Part shown: positions 10,955 to 23,510 of the stretch, piece after piece
Numbering within the stretch: position 1 is the stretch's first letter
Layout of the letters: each line of letters opens with the position of its first letter
Origin: Ophiura sarsii
Lineage: Eukaryota; Echinodermata; Ophiuroidea; Amphilepidida; Ophiuridae
Direction: 5' to 3'
DNA: 64,000 nucleotides
Assembly (NCBI GenBank): GCA_035610835.1
Contig: CM069454.1
Location: 54,736,031-54,800,030, forward strand
Program-made: the position numbers and the translations under genes
Notes under the pieces: model-generated
Told to the model about the DNA's origin: nothing
The model's database searches: none
What the model saw: the letters and a program-made list of their open reading frames with translations, nothing else

Positions 10955-11140
10955 CAGATTTTTCCGAGCTGACTTCTTGGCTCAATTCGATTACGGCGAG
11001 TGCCACGCTGATGACACAGGTTCAGTTCCTATTGCTGGTCTCTCCCACACCCACACCCTGATAGTTTGATTCCCCAAACCATGTTTAATTAAGTTCTGTT
11101 GAATTTCCCCAAATATCGAGATCCTGGGATTTATTGATAA
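10955..11140 (+). mobile_element. SINE-like repeat, copy 3
   Basis: ACAGGTTCAGTTCCTATTGC is a good B-box-like sequence, and the tail AAATATCGAGATCCTGGG matches CAATATTGAGATCCCGTT of copy 2. Confidence 0.45.
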
Positions 11141-11723
11141 AATGTGCCCATTCATCCACCCCTTTGTAAAGTCTCATTTCATCATAATCACAAAATATGC
11201 CATCAATAATAGGCATTATATGGGTGGATAGCTGTTAACAGTTACCCGATCAAATCAATATGGTTATTAAATCAATACAATTGATGGAGTACAACTTGTA
11301 ACAATAACTTAATTGCAGCTATTGTGAGTATCTAATCAAGTCCCTGATCTAATCAATAAATAGCCTAAGTGACAATCACCCCTATGTCACCTTCAGCTAA
11401 GCTACCATGCTGTACCACTTCCAAAGCATAATGTCATTTGTTGTGAATGACTAGGCCTATTGGGATGGGGCGTTGAACTGCACTGAAATTGAAAATTGTG
11501 TGAGGATTATCGCACCTTTCTAAAATGAATTTAATATTTAAAGTGAAAATATTGTATTTTGGCACTCATTTATTTACTTCGGTGCAGGTGCCATTTGAAT
11601 TTTTTTTCATTGTACCCTTTTACAGGTTAGGTGCGCTCACACCTTTGCTGAATATAATTTTTGCTAGTTTGAGCATTGCTTGATTGATATACATTTTTAT
11701 AATGACAGATTGACACCTAGTCG

Positions 11724-13784
11724 TATGGGCGGTTTTAAAAAAAAATGGCTGAGAAATGGGAGATTGTGTTCCCAAAATTCCAAAATTTCAAATTGGATAT
11801 ATTAATGATTTCTATATCTTATTGTAATCCCAATATATTAAAGTATGTAAAACAAATCAAGAAACACACAAAATAGTCCTCATATATTTTTTTTAACACT
11901 ATTTATTGTAGAACGTTTCTTTTTTGGGTAAAATCTCAAAACATTCATTTGTTAAATATTAACACAATTATGTTTAAATCAACAAGTTTAAGGTACAGCT
12001 CATCTCTGGAGGATTGGTAACATTAGAAAATGCAATTTGTTTAGGCCTAAATCAATCAAATTTTAAAAAAAAGAGATTTTCCACATAAAACCCTTATTTT
12101 CCCCTCAATATAGGGATTTTTAATTTTTTAAACAAATTATTAATTTAGGTTTGATTTTAATAGTTTTAAACATCAGAAAATGGTAATATTAAAGTATATG
12201 GAATGTTTCAAGTTCATACTACAATCTACGGCAAAGCAGTGGGCCATTCAAAAGGCATTTCTACATACTTTTGTATTGTGTTACACTCCTGACATTGTAA
12301 TAATGGTCGATAATAGAAGTTTTGTTGATAGAAACACTACCTTTAAGTACAAAGTATAGTATCTCAACTTTGGAAGATTGGTAAGCATAAAAAATACAAT
12401 TTCATTATGCCTTTAACCACTAAATTGAAGGGAAAAAATCAGATTTTCCACACAAAACCCCTATTTTTACACAATAAAGGCCTGTTTTTGTTTTGTTTTA
12501 ACTAATTATTAGTTATTAGTTTAATTTTAATAGTTTTAAACATAAGAATATGGCAATATCATAGTATATGGAATGTTTCAAGTTCATACTACAATCTACG
12601 GCAAAGCAGTGGGCCATTCAAAATGCATATAATACATTTCTACATTGTGTTACACTCCTGACATGTCTAATAATGGTGGATAAAATAGGTTTGGTGGATA
12701 AAAAACACAACCTTTAAGTATAAAGTACAGTTCCTCTCAACTTGGAAGATTAGTAAGCATAGAAAATACAATTTCATTATGCCTTTAACAACTAAATTGG
12801 GAAGAAAATCAGATTTTCCACACAAAACCCCTATTTTTACACAATAAAGGCCTGTTTTTGTTTTGTTTTAACTAATTATTAGTTAATAGGTTTGATTTTA
12901 ATAGTTTTAAACATCAGAATATGGCCATATCAAAGGTATACATGGACAGTTTCAAGTTTATATTACAGTTTATGGCACAGCAGTGGGCCATCCAAAATGT
13001 ATTTACATTTCTACATATTTGTTACACTCCTGACTGACCCCTATTTACTATCTGTAGTAGACATATTAAATGTAACACAATTTTATTTGTTACTATTTAT
13101 TAATTTACATCATGTACTACTATAATAAACTGATATAACTAAATTAAATATATATGGAAGTTTGCAAAATTTAGATGGCATGTCAATGTTACACTCCTGA
13201 CATTTTGGAGTTCTCCCAGTAAACCTTTGACCACAAATGCTATGATGTGATTACCAATGCCACTTGACCATCTATGGCAAGCTAAGTGTATACGTATACA
13301 AAATATGGAATGACAAATGCATAACCTTTCATCATTTTTATTATCAAGCTGGATTAATTTCAATATTTGAGTTTGACTCCTTTCTTCAATTTGACATACT
13401 GTAGTGTAACAATCAATAATTTATTGGACTTATGCAAGTTCAATTTCACAGTGACTCATTCTGATTAAGGTGGACCCTTCAATATTTCAAAATGTATATC
13501 TCTGAAATGAATATCAAAGATGGTTTTCTTGTACTAGCTTAATAAAAATGCATGTTCAATTTTTATGTTAAAAAAAGTGTTACACTCCTGACCGTTTTAG
13601 CATCAAAAACGGGCAGAAGTTCTTTTTGCAACAAGCAAGGGCCATCATATTCTGGCACAAAGAAATTACTATCTTAGCACATATTTTTGAATAATTGGCT
13701 ATTCTATAAAAGTTCTTTATATGATCAAAAACGGGCAAAATGTTGAATATGCCATTTTCAGCCATTTTTTTAAAACCGCCCGTA
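11724..13784. mobile_element. 2.06 kb TA-flanked element with internal repeats
   Basis: The ends are TGGGCGGTTTTAAAAAAAAA/TGGCTGAGAAATGG and CCATTTTCAGCCATT/TTTTTAAAACCGCCCG: about 33 bp TIRs with TA outside on each side. Inside are three diverged direct repeats of about 365 bp (CTACAATCTACGGCAAAGCA, GTGGGCCATTCAAAA), and GTTACACTCCTGAC occurs five times (about 12281, 12648, 13021, 13188, 13577). No transposase frame is visible, so it is non-autonomous. Confidence 0.8.
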
Positions 13785-13824
13785 TGCTCCAGATGTCAGG
13801 ACTACAGTACATGTAGGGATAGCA

Positions 13825-14060
13825 TTCTCGCGCGTCATAGACCCCTTACTTTCATGTTTGACGCATCGAGTTATACTTTGAAATTGACCTAGTAGGGGTC
13901 AGGATCAAAATTGCATGGACCCCTTAAATTTCACGACGCATGGAAATTGAAACCATCAGAAACTTCTTGATTTCTTTTTGACCCCTTAGGTTTAGTTTTT
14001 GCAGTCCTTCAACTTAAGGGTCCAGACAAATTCAATAGGACCCCTGGCATTATTAAGCCA
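13825..14060. repeat. Interspersed GACCCCTT-rich repeat, copy 1
   Basis: Blocks such as ATAGACCCCTTACTTTC, GGACCCCTTAAATTTCACGA and TAAGGGTCC resemble 16440-16790 (AAGGGGTCCC, GGGGTCCTGAAG, GACGCGTCA). Class unknown. Confidence 0.5.
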
Positions 14061-14323
14061 GCGCTAGCCCTGCTAGGGCATGATTGGCAAATATTCTATA
14101 TCGGATAAAGTAATATCTGGTGATAGGTGCAGCAATTTGTGCGGCACAACCGACATTCTTCTTTGATCATGCATACTTTGTCGCGTTGGAGTTAGGCATG
14201 CGATATAATCATGAAGCGTTCATAGGAACACTGACATGATCAGCCATCCTAGATGTGGTTCTGTCATTGGCTCGATCAGTAAATTTCAAATTGTGGGTGC
14301 TCAGCGTTGAAAGGCTCAGATAA

Positions 14324-14641
14324 GGCGAACAAAAAATTGAATTGTGTTGCTCTCGGCAATCGAATCAAAAATGAGGGTCGCAATGTTTTGGGTTTTTTAA
14401 ATTTCACCCAAATTGTCAAAATTTATACTATTTTCTACTTGGAAATAAATTTGCTTAAATAAATTTAAACTATTATCACACTAGAAACATTAGTCAAATT
14501 GACATTTACCAAATTTTTCTTGACATGAACCACAGTCTATCAGTAATATTTGTCAGCAAAAAAAAGAAAGAAGGAAAATCATCCGACCCGATTTCAAGAT
14601 TTTTGGCTCTTGAGAGCAACACAACAATTTATTTTTTGGCC
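14324..14641. mobile_element. TWA foldback element a
   Basis: TAA flanks both sides. Left end GGCGAACAAAAAATTGAATT, inner GTGTTGCTCTCGG; right arm CTTGAGAGCAACACAACAAT and TTTTTTGGCC. 318 bp, inverted arms of about 35 bp, A/T-rich centre. Same inner-arm type as element d. Confidence 0.8.
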
Positions 14642-15196
14642 TAATGAAAGGGTCAGATAGCATTTCAATGATGTGAATATTTTCAGGTACACATTGAGAA
14701 CAAATACCAGCTTTCAAGATGTAACACTATTCTTCTCAATCAAAATTAATAAGTACAGGTATTGAACAAAATCATGTTTTATTCTTTTTTATTCAAAGGC
14801 CAAGGTTAAGGACGAAGTTAAAACGATGTTTGCTAATTATTTGGTGTATGATTTTTTGTAATTTTGTAAACCTTAGCAGCTCGTGGAGTTTTAAGAATTC
14901 ACCCAGTCATGCGATAGGTCACACATTTATTTGTGGTGTTTTAAATTTTAAAAATGCAACATAGCGATACATTTATATTTCATTTAAAAAAGAAAAGAAA
15001 GGATGACTGTTCTTAATTCCGGAATGTCCCCATCTTTAGGATGGCAAATTATTAACCTGTAAATCACCACAAGGCCCAGGCCAAGTCTCGCGTTACGGTG
15101 TGGTTTTCGTTTATGGTGTGTCAATTTTGAAAATGGTCCCTGATTCTTCAGAAATTAACGCCGTAAAAGCTCTGAGAACCAGGGGCAATGGTTTAA

Positions 15197-15461
15197 CCCC
15201 CCCCCCCCCCCACCCGGATAATTTGATATTTATAGTGTAATTTCTATGATGTTTCTATAGAAATCTTGAATTATGAATCCATCAAGTGCTTGCTTGAATT
15301 GGAAAGACAAGGATCTGAGTCTGATGAAACATTGTGCAATTTTACCAAATTAAATTGGCTATTTACACAAAGGAAAGAGTAAAATGTTGAGTAAAATGTG
15401 TTAAAAAGTACGAAGTGGTAAACACAATACCCTGCCACCCCCCCCCCCCCCCCCCCCCCCC
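15197..15461. repeat. Poly-C tracts
   Basis: About 14 C at 15197-15210 and 24 C at 15438-15461, followed by a CACCACACACACA stretch. Confidence 0.9.
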
Positions 15462-15893
15462 TACCACCACACACACAAATATAGAGTATGTAGGGTCAAA
15501 CTATCACTTCATTATTGTCCTTATTGTAGAGTATATTATTAGGCCTACATGTAGCCGGCAGCAGGCAGGCCAACACGTTGGTCGGGAAATCCCAAGTTGC
15601 TAACACAGCGAATGGGTGTAACCACAATTACGGTAGATGTCCCGTATCTATAGTGTTATACTTGCATTCAGTCTGGTCCACAATAGGTGGTTTTTTGTAT
15701 GACCATTGTATCGAGACCAGTCTAGCGCATCGAGTCGAAAAATGCGGAACAATTGGGCCAGATACAGCGAGACGTATGGTTACTGTGTTATATGGAGCAC
15801 TGGTGGAGTCAAGTGTGAAGTTCAACTAGATATTTGAAAGAAAGTTTTTTTGTTTTTTTGTGGACTTGATATTTCACGCTCTTGATGCTCTGC

Positions 15894-16013
15894 TTAACAT
15901 TTTCCACATGGCTATTACTTGGTTTTACCATTACACAAAAAAGATTTTCAGAAACCTTTCCCAACTTTCAAAGTCTATCTCAAGGATTACTGAACCAAAT
16001 AAATTATATACGT
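15894..16013. mobile_element. TTAA-flanked MITE, family A, truncated copy 3
   Basis: TTAACATTTTCCACATGGC, then CCTTTCCCAACTTTCAAAGT and AAGGATTACTGAACCAA; the second half is missing. Confidence 0.75.
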
Positions 16014-16244
16014 GTGCAGCACAAAAATGGCCTCTTTACAATTTATTACAATTTGCTTTTCACCCATTCAGGGCATGTTAATATGCTTATTAATCTCGAA
16101 AAAGGGCATGTTTTAAGTCAGCTCATCACAAACATGTTAACATTTAACACAAAATGACTCTCTTCATTTCCCTAACATAATATTAAAATAAAATATTATA
16201 ACAGCAGATGCCCACATTAAGTTTATTCCATCAAATCCTATGAT

Positions 16245-17085
16245 TACTGGTAAGTTGCCCAGTAGAAACGGCCAACTAATTAAAACTAAGTTTTCTAATG
16301 GCAAAAACCTGCACAAACCAGGTTTGTTAAGGGTAATTAACGACGCTAACTTGCCCAGCAGAAACAGCCACCCGTTAAATCTTACCGTTCAGTTCTTGTG
16401 ACCTGGAAGTATACATGTACACACGCTTGACAGGGATAGCACTGGATCCAAAATGTGAGAGGTCCCATGACATTTTTCAGGACCCCGTAGGACTTCAAAA
16501 ACAAATTTAAGGGGTCCCCCAAGAAATTGAGGGGTCCTGAAGTTTGGGTATATAAAAAAATTTACTTTTTTACGGAAAGTTTTTAAGAATTTATATTGTG
16601 AGCAAAGAATGGATATGTAATTTACAGAATTTCTTAAGGTTTCCATTTCCACATAATCGTCAAATTTAAGGGGTCCCTTCAATTTTGATCGGGACCCGCA
16701 AGTCTTTCCAATTTGAAACCTGACGCGTCACTATTAGAAAGTGAGAGGTCTAGGACGCGCAGACGCGTCAGAATGCGACCCCTGACGCTTGATGCTACTC
16801 ATTGTAGCTCTGGGTTGACAACAAATTTCATGTTCATTTATCGTGTTTGTGTTGTTAACATGCAATATTAAAAGACAAGGAATTACACGGCAGTCTTTTT
16901 CAAGTGGGGCGGCATTTTTGGTATAACAAAAGGACAAATGTCGTGGCCCATCGATTAGGACGCTTGTAAACTTAGCAGTAGAAGCATGGGGGGGGGGGGG
17001 GGGTGGTTATATAGTTAACGGTGATTACCATTAAGTTAACTTAGCATTAACTTTCCGGTGCCCCAGTAGAAACACGCTCTACATG
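16245..17085. repeat. Diverged CAGTAGAAAC repeats and GACCCC repeat copy 2
   Basis: CCAGTAGAAACGGCCA (16260), CCCAGCAGAAACAGCCAC (16355) and CCAGTAGAAACACGCTCT (17065) echo the ends of the TTTCTACAG element. 16440-16790 resembles the repeat at 13825. A 16-base G run lies at 16988-17003. Confidence 0.4.
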
Positions 17086-17259
17086 TATGTGAAAGTGTAT
17101 CCAGGGTATGTGTGTGAAGGGTGGTTAATAATAGTCCAGTTTTCTCAAAATAGCCCTCTGAGAAAGTGTTGGCCTATGGTAACATGTACAAAAAAGACAA
17201 CTTTTGGCAGAATTAGCTCAAAATAGCCCTCGTAGCCAAACAAGTATTTTGACCTCTTA

Positions 17260-17677
17260 GGCCAAACAAAAAAAGTTTGTCTCAAAGCTTGCGAAGGCTT
17301 CAAAATCGGGCGACGCACGCTGTTTTTTTTCTTCCAATTTTCTTTTTTTAACATTTTTTTTATTTGTGTGGCAATTTTTACTCTTACTATTTGCAACCGT
17401 TGACACTTTCTGATATTTGTTTTTTTCTATTTGAAATGAATATTGTGATGTAGTTGTGTATAAGAACAATTGTGCAGCGTTTTTTGAAGAACTGAGTCAT
17501 GTAAAAGTTTGAGAAAAGGAAAATCTGCCTATATTTTTAATAAAAACTCAAAATAAAAATTTGTAGGGAAAAAAAGAAATTGATTTGACAATTTTCTGCA
17601 TTTCAGACGCGGTATTTTGGCATTTCAAAACCAATGCTCGCGCAAGCTTTGAGACTAACCTTTTATTTTGTTTGGCC
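17260..17677. mobile_element. TWA foldback element b
   Basis: TTA flanks both sides (17257-17259 and 17678-17680). Ends GGCCAAACAAAAAAAG and TTTTGTTTGGCC; inner arms GTTTGTCTCAAAGCTTGCG and CGCGCAAGCTTTGAGAC. 418 bp. Confidence 0.85.
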
Positions 17678-18010
17678 TTAGTGCATGTCATCATCTGTCA
17701 GATACTTTTGTTTAGTCTTCACCCAACTCAATCAGTCATTTATTAACAATAATTCCTCATTTCCAAATGGCTAAGGACTACATATTTAAAAGCGTTGCCT
17801 CGATTGAATATGTATTTAAGTCACAGGTCCCTGGATCTGTACTCCAGAGATATTACTTTGGCTATTGAGACATTGCGTGCAAAAACTTGGCAGTATTATC
17901 ATGTTTATAAGATGTTCATGGTGTGTCTGTGAGGATCACTTGACATCATTGCGTGTTTCAGGTTGATCAGTAACAGAGGGACTAACTGCTGACTAGTTTT
18001 AACTAAAACA

Positions 18011-18363
18011 TTAAAGGTAGATGTTCCGATTTTCAACTTGAAGTTTACTATTCTACATGAAAGGTCATCCTTAAAAAAGCCGTGTTCCAAAGTTTGAGTT
18101 GCATAGCTCTAATGGTTCTTATTTTAGACGCACAAGATGCTGTGAACTGTACCCATTGAGTAGTACACAAACTATATCGGTGGTAACCACCATTCGCGGT
18201 AATTCGACGTTATTTCATCGATTTCTCCGTAATTATACCTATTTAGGCCGTCAAATTTCAGTATGATGATGAGAAAAATATGAGCTTTCATATGATATGA
18301 AAATCTCTGTATGTTTGAAATAATTCTGTGTTACGAAAATGTGATCGGGTCATCTACCTTTAA
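18011..18363. mobile_element. TTAA-flanked element, family C, copy 1
   Basis: TTAAAGGTAGATG and CATCTACCTTTAA at the ends, with a TTAA target site. The interior matches 57277-57645: ATGAAAGGTCATCCTTAAAA, CCAAAGTTTGAGTTGCATA, CCCATTGAGTAGT. Confidence 0.8.
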
Positions 18364-18724
18364 AACATCAACATGCATTGATTGCATAAAACATTTGAAT
18401 GCAGATGGCATGCTTGGGTTGTTGTTGGTAACCAGGCATATACAAAATGGGGGAATCTCCTTTCTAGGATTGTTTGGGTATTTGGAGAGAAATTTTGCTT
18501 AATTACAAATAGAGAAATACATATGAAATGAAGGAAAATCTAGCTCTCTTTCTGGGATATTTTGTTTGCTTTCTGGGAAATAAACATTTTGTCCAGCCCT
18601 GTCCGTATCAGTTTTGTTGGCAATGGCTTTTTCCTCATTTTGCAGATCAACTCATAATCAACATCAAAGTTAAAATAGATTGGCCCATGTTGATGTGTAA
18701 ATACCGTGGAATGGGTGATCCTCA

Positions 18725-19035
18725 GGGTTCTAGCTACGGTGGGCGGCACTGGGCGGGGCCGCCCGGCACTTACAATATCCTCCCATCATTCTAAAAAAAA
18801 AAAGTTAAAAAAAAGGTTTTTTTTTTACAATTTGTGGATAAAATCATTAAACTGCCTCATAAAACAAGAAATTATGTGGCAGGAATCCTCAAAGTGCATT
18901 AAAAACCCTAAAAAGACATTAAGAAGGCCTCTGGATCCCATGCCATGATCCACTGCACTTCGTTTGCTACACTTTCTCTGTTCGCCATCAGTAAATTTAC
19001 CCAGCACTAAAATGGTCCTGGCTAGAACCCTGGTG
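18725..19035 (-). repeat. GGTTCTAGC repeat, copy 1
   Basis: Reverse complement of the repeat at 23250-23510. Shared blocks: TCATGGCATGGGATCCAGAG, AAACTGCCTCATAAAACAAG and the end TAGAACCCTGG. Class unknown; copy 1 begins and ends with GGTTCTAG-type sequence. Confidence 0.65.
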
Positions 19036-19506
19036 ATCCTCCTCCTGTTGGTTTCAATCTGTTTCAAATTTTCAGATGATAGTAAAACAAATTAATCAAT
19101 GCTAACAATTACTTTAATCTTGTTCCAAAGTGATCAGATGTAAATATTATCCAAACCATTTAATCATGGAGATTATTCTTTTTCGAGTCACCCATTAGGG
19201 GTTTGCGGTACAGTGTATACCTTATACTCTGGAAGTGCCATTAGCCAAAGGCGGATTCTTCTTAAAACAAATAGAGATAAGACATATAAATAAATAGAAT
19301 CGGAGTAGAGTGGGGGTCAAAACTACCAATGTTTAGCTCTGCAATCTGTTCTGAAAGGGTAGCCTGACTGGATGTGTGCGTATCTCTCAATCAGTCTTCA
19401 ATCCTGGCCATAACAAAACAAAAACTCATTATTGAAATACCCCTTAATACCGAATTACTGTCTCAACCTTTAGTTTTGGACAATATTTTAGGGGTAATAA
19501 ATGCAC

Positions 19507-20000
19507 TTAACCCTTTGAACCCGAAGTTATTATAAGGGTTCGGTACACCCACCCTGACTTCTCCGGGGTAAAATGATAAATATAGTACACCTATATCATC
19601 CGTAATATATGTTACCGATGATAGAGGGCAGTATGCCATTGTACTACACGTATAACGTAACCTATTTATAACATAAAAACGTCCGTTTTTATCGCCAAAA
19701 TTGCCAATCATGACCGTAAAACAATGCATCCCTGTCTACCTGAGAATCATCTGCGCCATATTGGGTTGCATATTCATCCAATTTCGCGCTATTTTTGACT
19801 GTTTTCTTCAGCTAAATCAAATCAAATCACAACGAAAACCTTGTGAAACGATGTATTTCACATCGGGTAAACATCACATGACTTTCAAGTCACATGACCA
19901 CTCAGTCATGATCAATGTGTCACCTGATCGCTCAGGCCGATTTATCGGCCTATCGGGTCACAGCGCGTTCTTAATCGGCCTTTCGGGTTCAAAGGGTTAA
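19507..20000. mobile_element. TTAA-flanked element, family D
   Basis: Perfect 19 bp inverted ends, TTAACCCTTTGAACCCGAA and TTCGGGTTCAAAGGGTTAA, 494 bp overall. TTAA at each end fits a piggyBac-type MITE. No other copy is in the window. Confidence 0.9.
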
Positions 20001-20014
20001 AACATGACCTTTTA

Positions 20015-20430
20015 ATGGTGTGTTTTGTCAGTGACTGTCACTGGTTTCATCAAATCGTATCTGATGAAACAGTGACTCTGTACATAAAAGAAGATGCTAG
20101 CCTCACTGGGTATTCACTTCCTCTAGGGAGTGACGTCACTTTACAGGGGCAGCACTTGCGTATGCATCTTCCTTCTTTCCATGCGTGTGTGTGTATAACA
20201 TAAGCCAGCACCGCATGCTTTTATCACGCACTGCAATCAGCCAAGGATGCAGTTATGTACGTCACTATCGCGTGATAGAATATAGGACTTCACTCCTGGT
20301 TTGTAATGAAGGAGCTGTTAACCATCAAGTACCCGAACTTAATGTGCCTTCGATTTGGAACACATATTTCACTATCCCCCTCTCAGACTCTCATTTGATC
20401 CAGTCACTGTTTGATCAGAGACACTATTCC
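20015..20430. repeat. Segment with repeated CAGTGAC-type inverted motifs
   Basis: GTGACTGTCACTGG, GAAACAGTGACTC, GAGTGACGTCACTTTA and GATCCAGTCACTGTTTGATC are scattered here. They resemble the ends of the TATTTGGC MITE (36926), but no clean element can be delimited. Confidence 0.35.
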
Positions 20431-20859
20431 ATTTGAGCAGTGAACTAAAAAAACAACCCCTCTTGATTAACAAATTCTAGAATTACTTACTCATAGGTAA
20501 CCATAGCAACATCTTACTCTCAATCAATCCAAAGCATGTGTGGTCTGTTAATGACGGATACCTGTGCGTTAGTACACCTGTATCATCAAACTAAAGCGTG
20601 TTGCTAGGCCATGGATAGTGTAATTAGATTTCAATTTGTAATTAGATTTGGACATAGGGTCTAGACTGTTTTCCATTTTGTGTCTGCAGTTAGGTTCCGA
20701 GAGGATATTTGTCACATTTCTGTTCAACCGTCATCGGGTGAAGTAGTATACCAAAGTATGTATAGCCCTCTTCGTTGGCTCGCTATTTTAAACAAATCGG
20801 CCTATTTAATAGGCAAATACTGTATTGAATATAGAAACACAGAGGCATACCATTCTATA

Positions 20860-20945
20860 GTCTATTTGGCCATCACGAGACAGTGACGTATGCGCCTACT
20901 TGAGGCGCTGGCGTATACACAAGAGCGTAGAAAGACTCCCTGTTA
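20860..20945 (+). mobile_element. TATTTGGC MITE, truncated copy
   Basis: TATTTGGCCATCACGAGACA, then CGCCTACTTGAGGCGCTGGC and GTATACACAAGAGCGT, matching the element at 36926 with an internal deletion and no right end. Confidence 0.7.
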
Positions 20946-21154
20946 AGTCCCTACCCCATGGAGCGGTTCTTGGGTTGGGTTGATAGCGGTTCTCCAATTG
21001 GGAGCACTTCTTGGGCTCTGATACGGTTGGACTAAGCGTGCAGAGTTTGAAGTGTGGTACTGCCTACCCAGTTGCACAGCTGAAAATGAGAACCTTTCCT
21101 TAAAACTTGTGTGAATGAAATGACATTTGTATCTCCATGGAGGTACCTGTTCCT

Positions 21155-21343
21155 GCTGCCTATCATGTTTTTCTTGACAATGGGGGATTCCATTTGAAAT
21201 CCATAACCATACACCCCTGGACGTCTGTGTAAGATATTTCTCTTCCACATGGAGTGTTAATTTCAAACAGGGGTACCTGCATGGGTGACTCCATTTGGAA
21301 TCTGCACTCCCTGTGTGGAAGAATTACGGTCATGTCTTCCACA

Positions 21344-21374
<31 letters not shown>

Positions 21375-21428
21375 GATGGATTTCGAATGGAATACCCCAT
21401 TGTCAAGAAAACATGATGGGCAGCGGAA
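21155..21428. mobile_element. Foldback with a 29-base G run
   Basis: GCCTATCATGTTTTTCTTGA and CAATGGGGGATTCCATT pair with AATGGAATACCCCATTG and TCAAGAAAACATGATGGGC. The run of 29 G (21344-21372) is inside, next to the right arm. Confidence 0.7.
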
Positions 21429-21964
21429 TAGCCCAACTGGAATAGCCCAATGTGCATGTGTCAAACAACTGAATTTTTCTGTCCACTGATCTGATATCCG
21501 TCAATATAACAGTTATAACTGAATGAAATAGTCCATATTCTGAATCATGAATGGCGTCACATTTTGAAATACATTTGTCAGTGTCTATTGATTTCTCTTG
21601 ACTGATGTAAAACTGCGATAACATCTTTTGCGATTCTTTACATTTAAGACTTCCCTGAGTGAAATGTATTTTTAAAGAATCAATGAAAAGATTTTATAAA
21701 TATAGATTTGCGTAGCCAAGTGGGAACCGACTCCAATAGAAGTTTCTAACATGATTTGCATTCAATTGAGTTGGTGCAGAATCTGTATGCTTGGGAAAAT
21801 GTTATGTGAGGAATTTAATGCTCGCTTACTTCCCCGCCTGCTTCCTTGCTTCCTTGCTTGCTTAATTTGAGTTTTTCCTCAATTGCCAATGGTTCACCAC
21901 ACTACCCTGACTGACCTGCATAGCTATCTTGATTTTGTCAGTCTCAAACAAGGATATGGTCACC

Positions 21965-22120
21965 AATTTGGGTTCTACCTCCATGTATGGGAATCACGAA
22001 ACTAGTCTAGTGTGAAAACTTCATTCTGGGATTATAAGCTTTATTCGGTATAATCCCTCAATGAAGTCTTTACCCTAGACTAACTCTGCCTCCCTTACAT
22101 GAAGGTAATACACAATTTGA
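21965..22120. mobile_element. TTCTACCTCCATGTA MITE, copy 1
   Basis: Near-identical to 34785-34945. The ends GGGTTCTACCTCCATGTA and TTACATGAAGGTAA are inverted; the centre is a hairpin TCATTCTGGGATTATA..TATAATCCCTCAATGA. Confidence 0.8.
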
Positions 22121-22144
22121 GCTTTCTATGTTTTCCACAAGCTG

Positions 22145-22320
22145 AGATATTGGGGTATAATCCTTGGTGTAAAAGACATTCATAAGTTAGACTAGTGCAA
22201 GGACCTCATTACGGAATAAAGCTGTATAATAATCCTTTAATCCGCCGAGAGGATTTTGTGCTAGGTTATTTCCATGCTGTCTTACACCATGAAAGTAACA
22301 TGCTTACACCAAGGATAAAC
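22145..22320. mobile_element. TTGGTGTAA inverted repeat
   Basis: ATCCTTGGTGTAAAAGACAT and TGCTTACACCAAGGATAAAC form inverted ends about 160 bp apart; the centre has AAGCTGTATAATAATCC. Probably a MITE related to its neighbour. Confidence 0.5.
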
Positions 22321-22644
22321 CGATATTGGAGAAAATAAACTTAAAATGGTGGCCATTTTGAAATCCAAGATGGCGTCCGAACGGCTGATTTAAAAAAGGG
22401 AACATTTATTGACATTTAAATTCAAGAGAGTCAATACTACCTTAAAAAACATTAAAAAAATTAAAATTAAAAATGTTGCAATTGTTAAAAACACAAGGTA
22501 CCATACTATTGATTGAGGAACTTGGCAACTATATTCCATGGGTTGATTTCCCTTTCAATATGTGGCTTTAGGAAAAAAACACTACCAAATCCAAGAGCCC
22601 CTTCTGGGTTGATACAAAGGGCTTTTTGAAAAAGAAAAACATAA

Positions 22645-22924
22645 GGCTATATAAAAAAAAAACATTTGTCTCAAAGCTCCCGCACGCGTTAGTTTATTGA
22701 TGCGCATTAGAAAAACAAAAATCTTAAAAAAACTTTTTCTTTTTTTTTAATCCCAAAATGTCACTGATTTTTCAGATTTTCATTGATCTCATAATTTTCA
22801 ACACAAAAGGTCACTTTTACAAGGATTTCAATATTTTATATTTAAAAAAAACAACTTAAAAAAACCGCATTCCACGTTAGGTTTTGAAAAACTGAAGAGC
22901 TTTGAGACAAAAGATGTTATAGCC
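22645..22924. mobile_element. TWA foldback element c
   Basis: TAA flanks both sides. Ends GGCTATATAAAAAA and GATGTTATAGCC; inner arms TTTGTCTCAAAGCTCCCGC and GAGCTTTGAGACAAAA. 280 bp. A truncated relative lies at 45843. Confidence 0.8.
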
Positions 22925-23249
22925 TAAGATGCCCAGCCCACCAAAGAATCTAGTGGGGAATTCCTGAGCTTAGCCATGATAGGCTGCAACGGCCTCAGCT
23001 GTTTACAGTTGAATATTAAGATGATCCTGCAGCAACAGTTTGAGGGTAATTTATTAAATCCATGGGATTTATCTTTGATCCGTAACAAATCCCTTAATTC
23101 TAGTCAGCCACATGCAGCAGGGGCTATGTATGTGGATATGTAGATGTATGTGAAAGTAGTGAACATGGTAAAGGCTTCAGTCAATCATTGGGGCAAGTTG
23201 CTGGTAGATATACAGCTAAAGTTTATTGTAAATGGTTACCCCTTCACCA

Positions 23250-23510
23250 GGGTTCTAGCCAGGATCATTTTAGTGCCGGGTAAATTTATTGACAGCGAAC
23301 AGAGAAAGTGTAGCGAACGAAGTGCAGTGGATCATGGCATGGGATCCAGAGGCCTTTCTTAATGTTTTTTTAATGTTTTTTAATGCACTTTGAGGGTTCC
23401 TGCCACATACTTTCTTGTTTTATGAGGCAGTTTAATGATTTTATCCACAAATTGTTCGAAAATCAACCCCCCCCCCCAAAAAAAAAAAATGCCCGGCGTA
23501 GCTAGAACAC
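23250..23510 (+). repeat. GGTTCTAGC repeat, copy 2
   Basis: Same family as 18725, opposite orientation: GGGTTCTAGCCAGGATCATT at one end and GTAGCTAGAACACTGCCC at the other. It contains C11 followed by A12. Confidence 0.65.
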
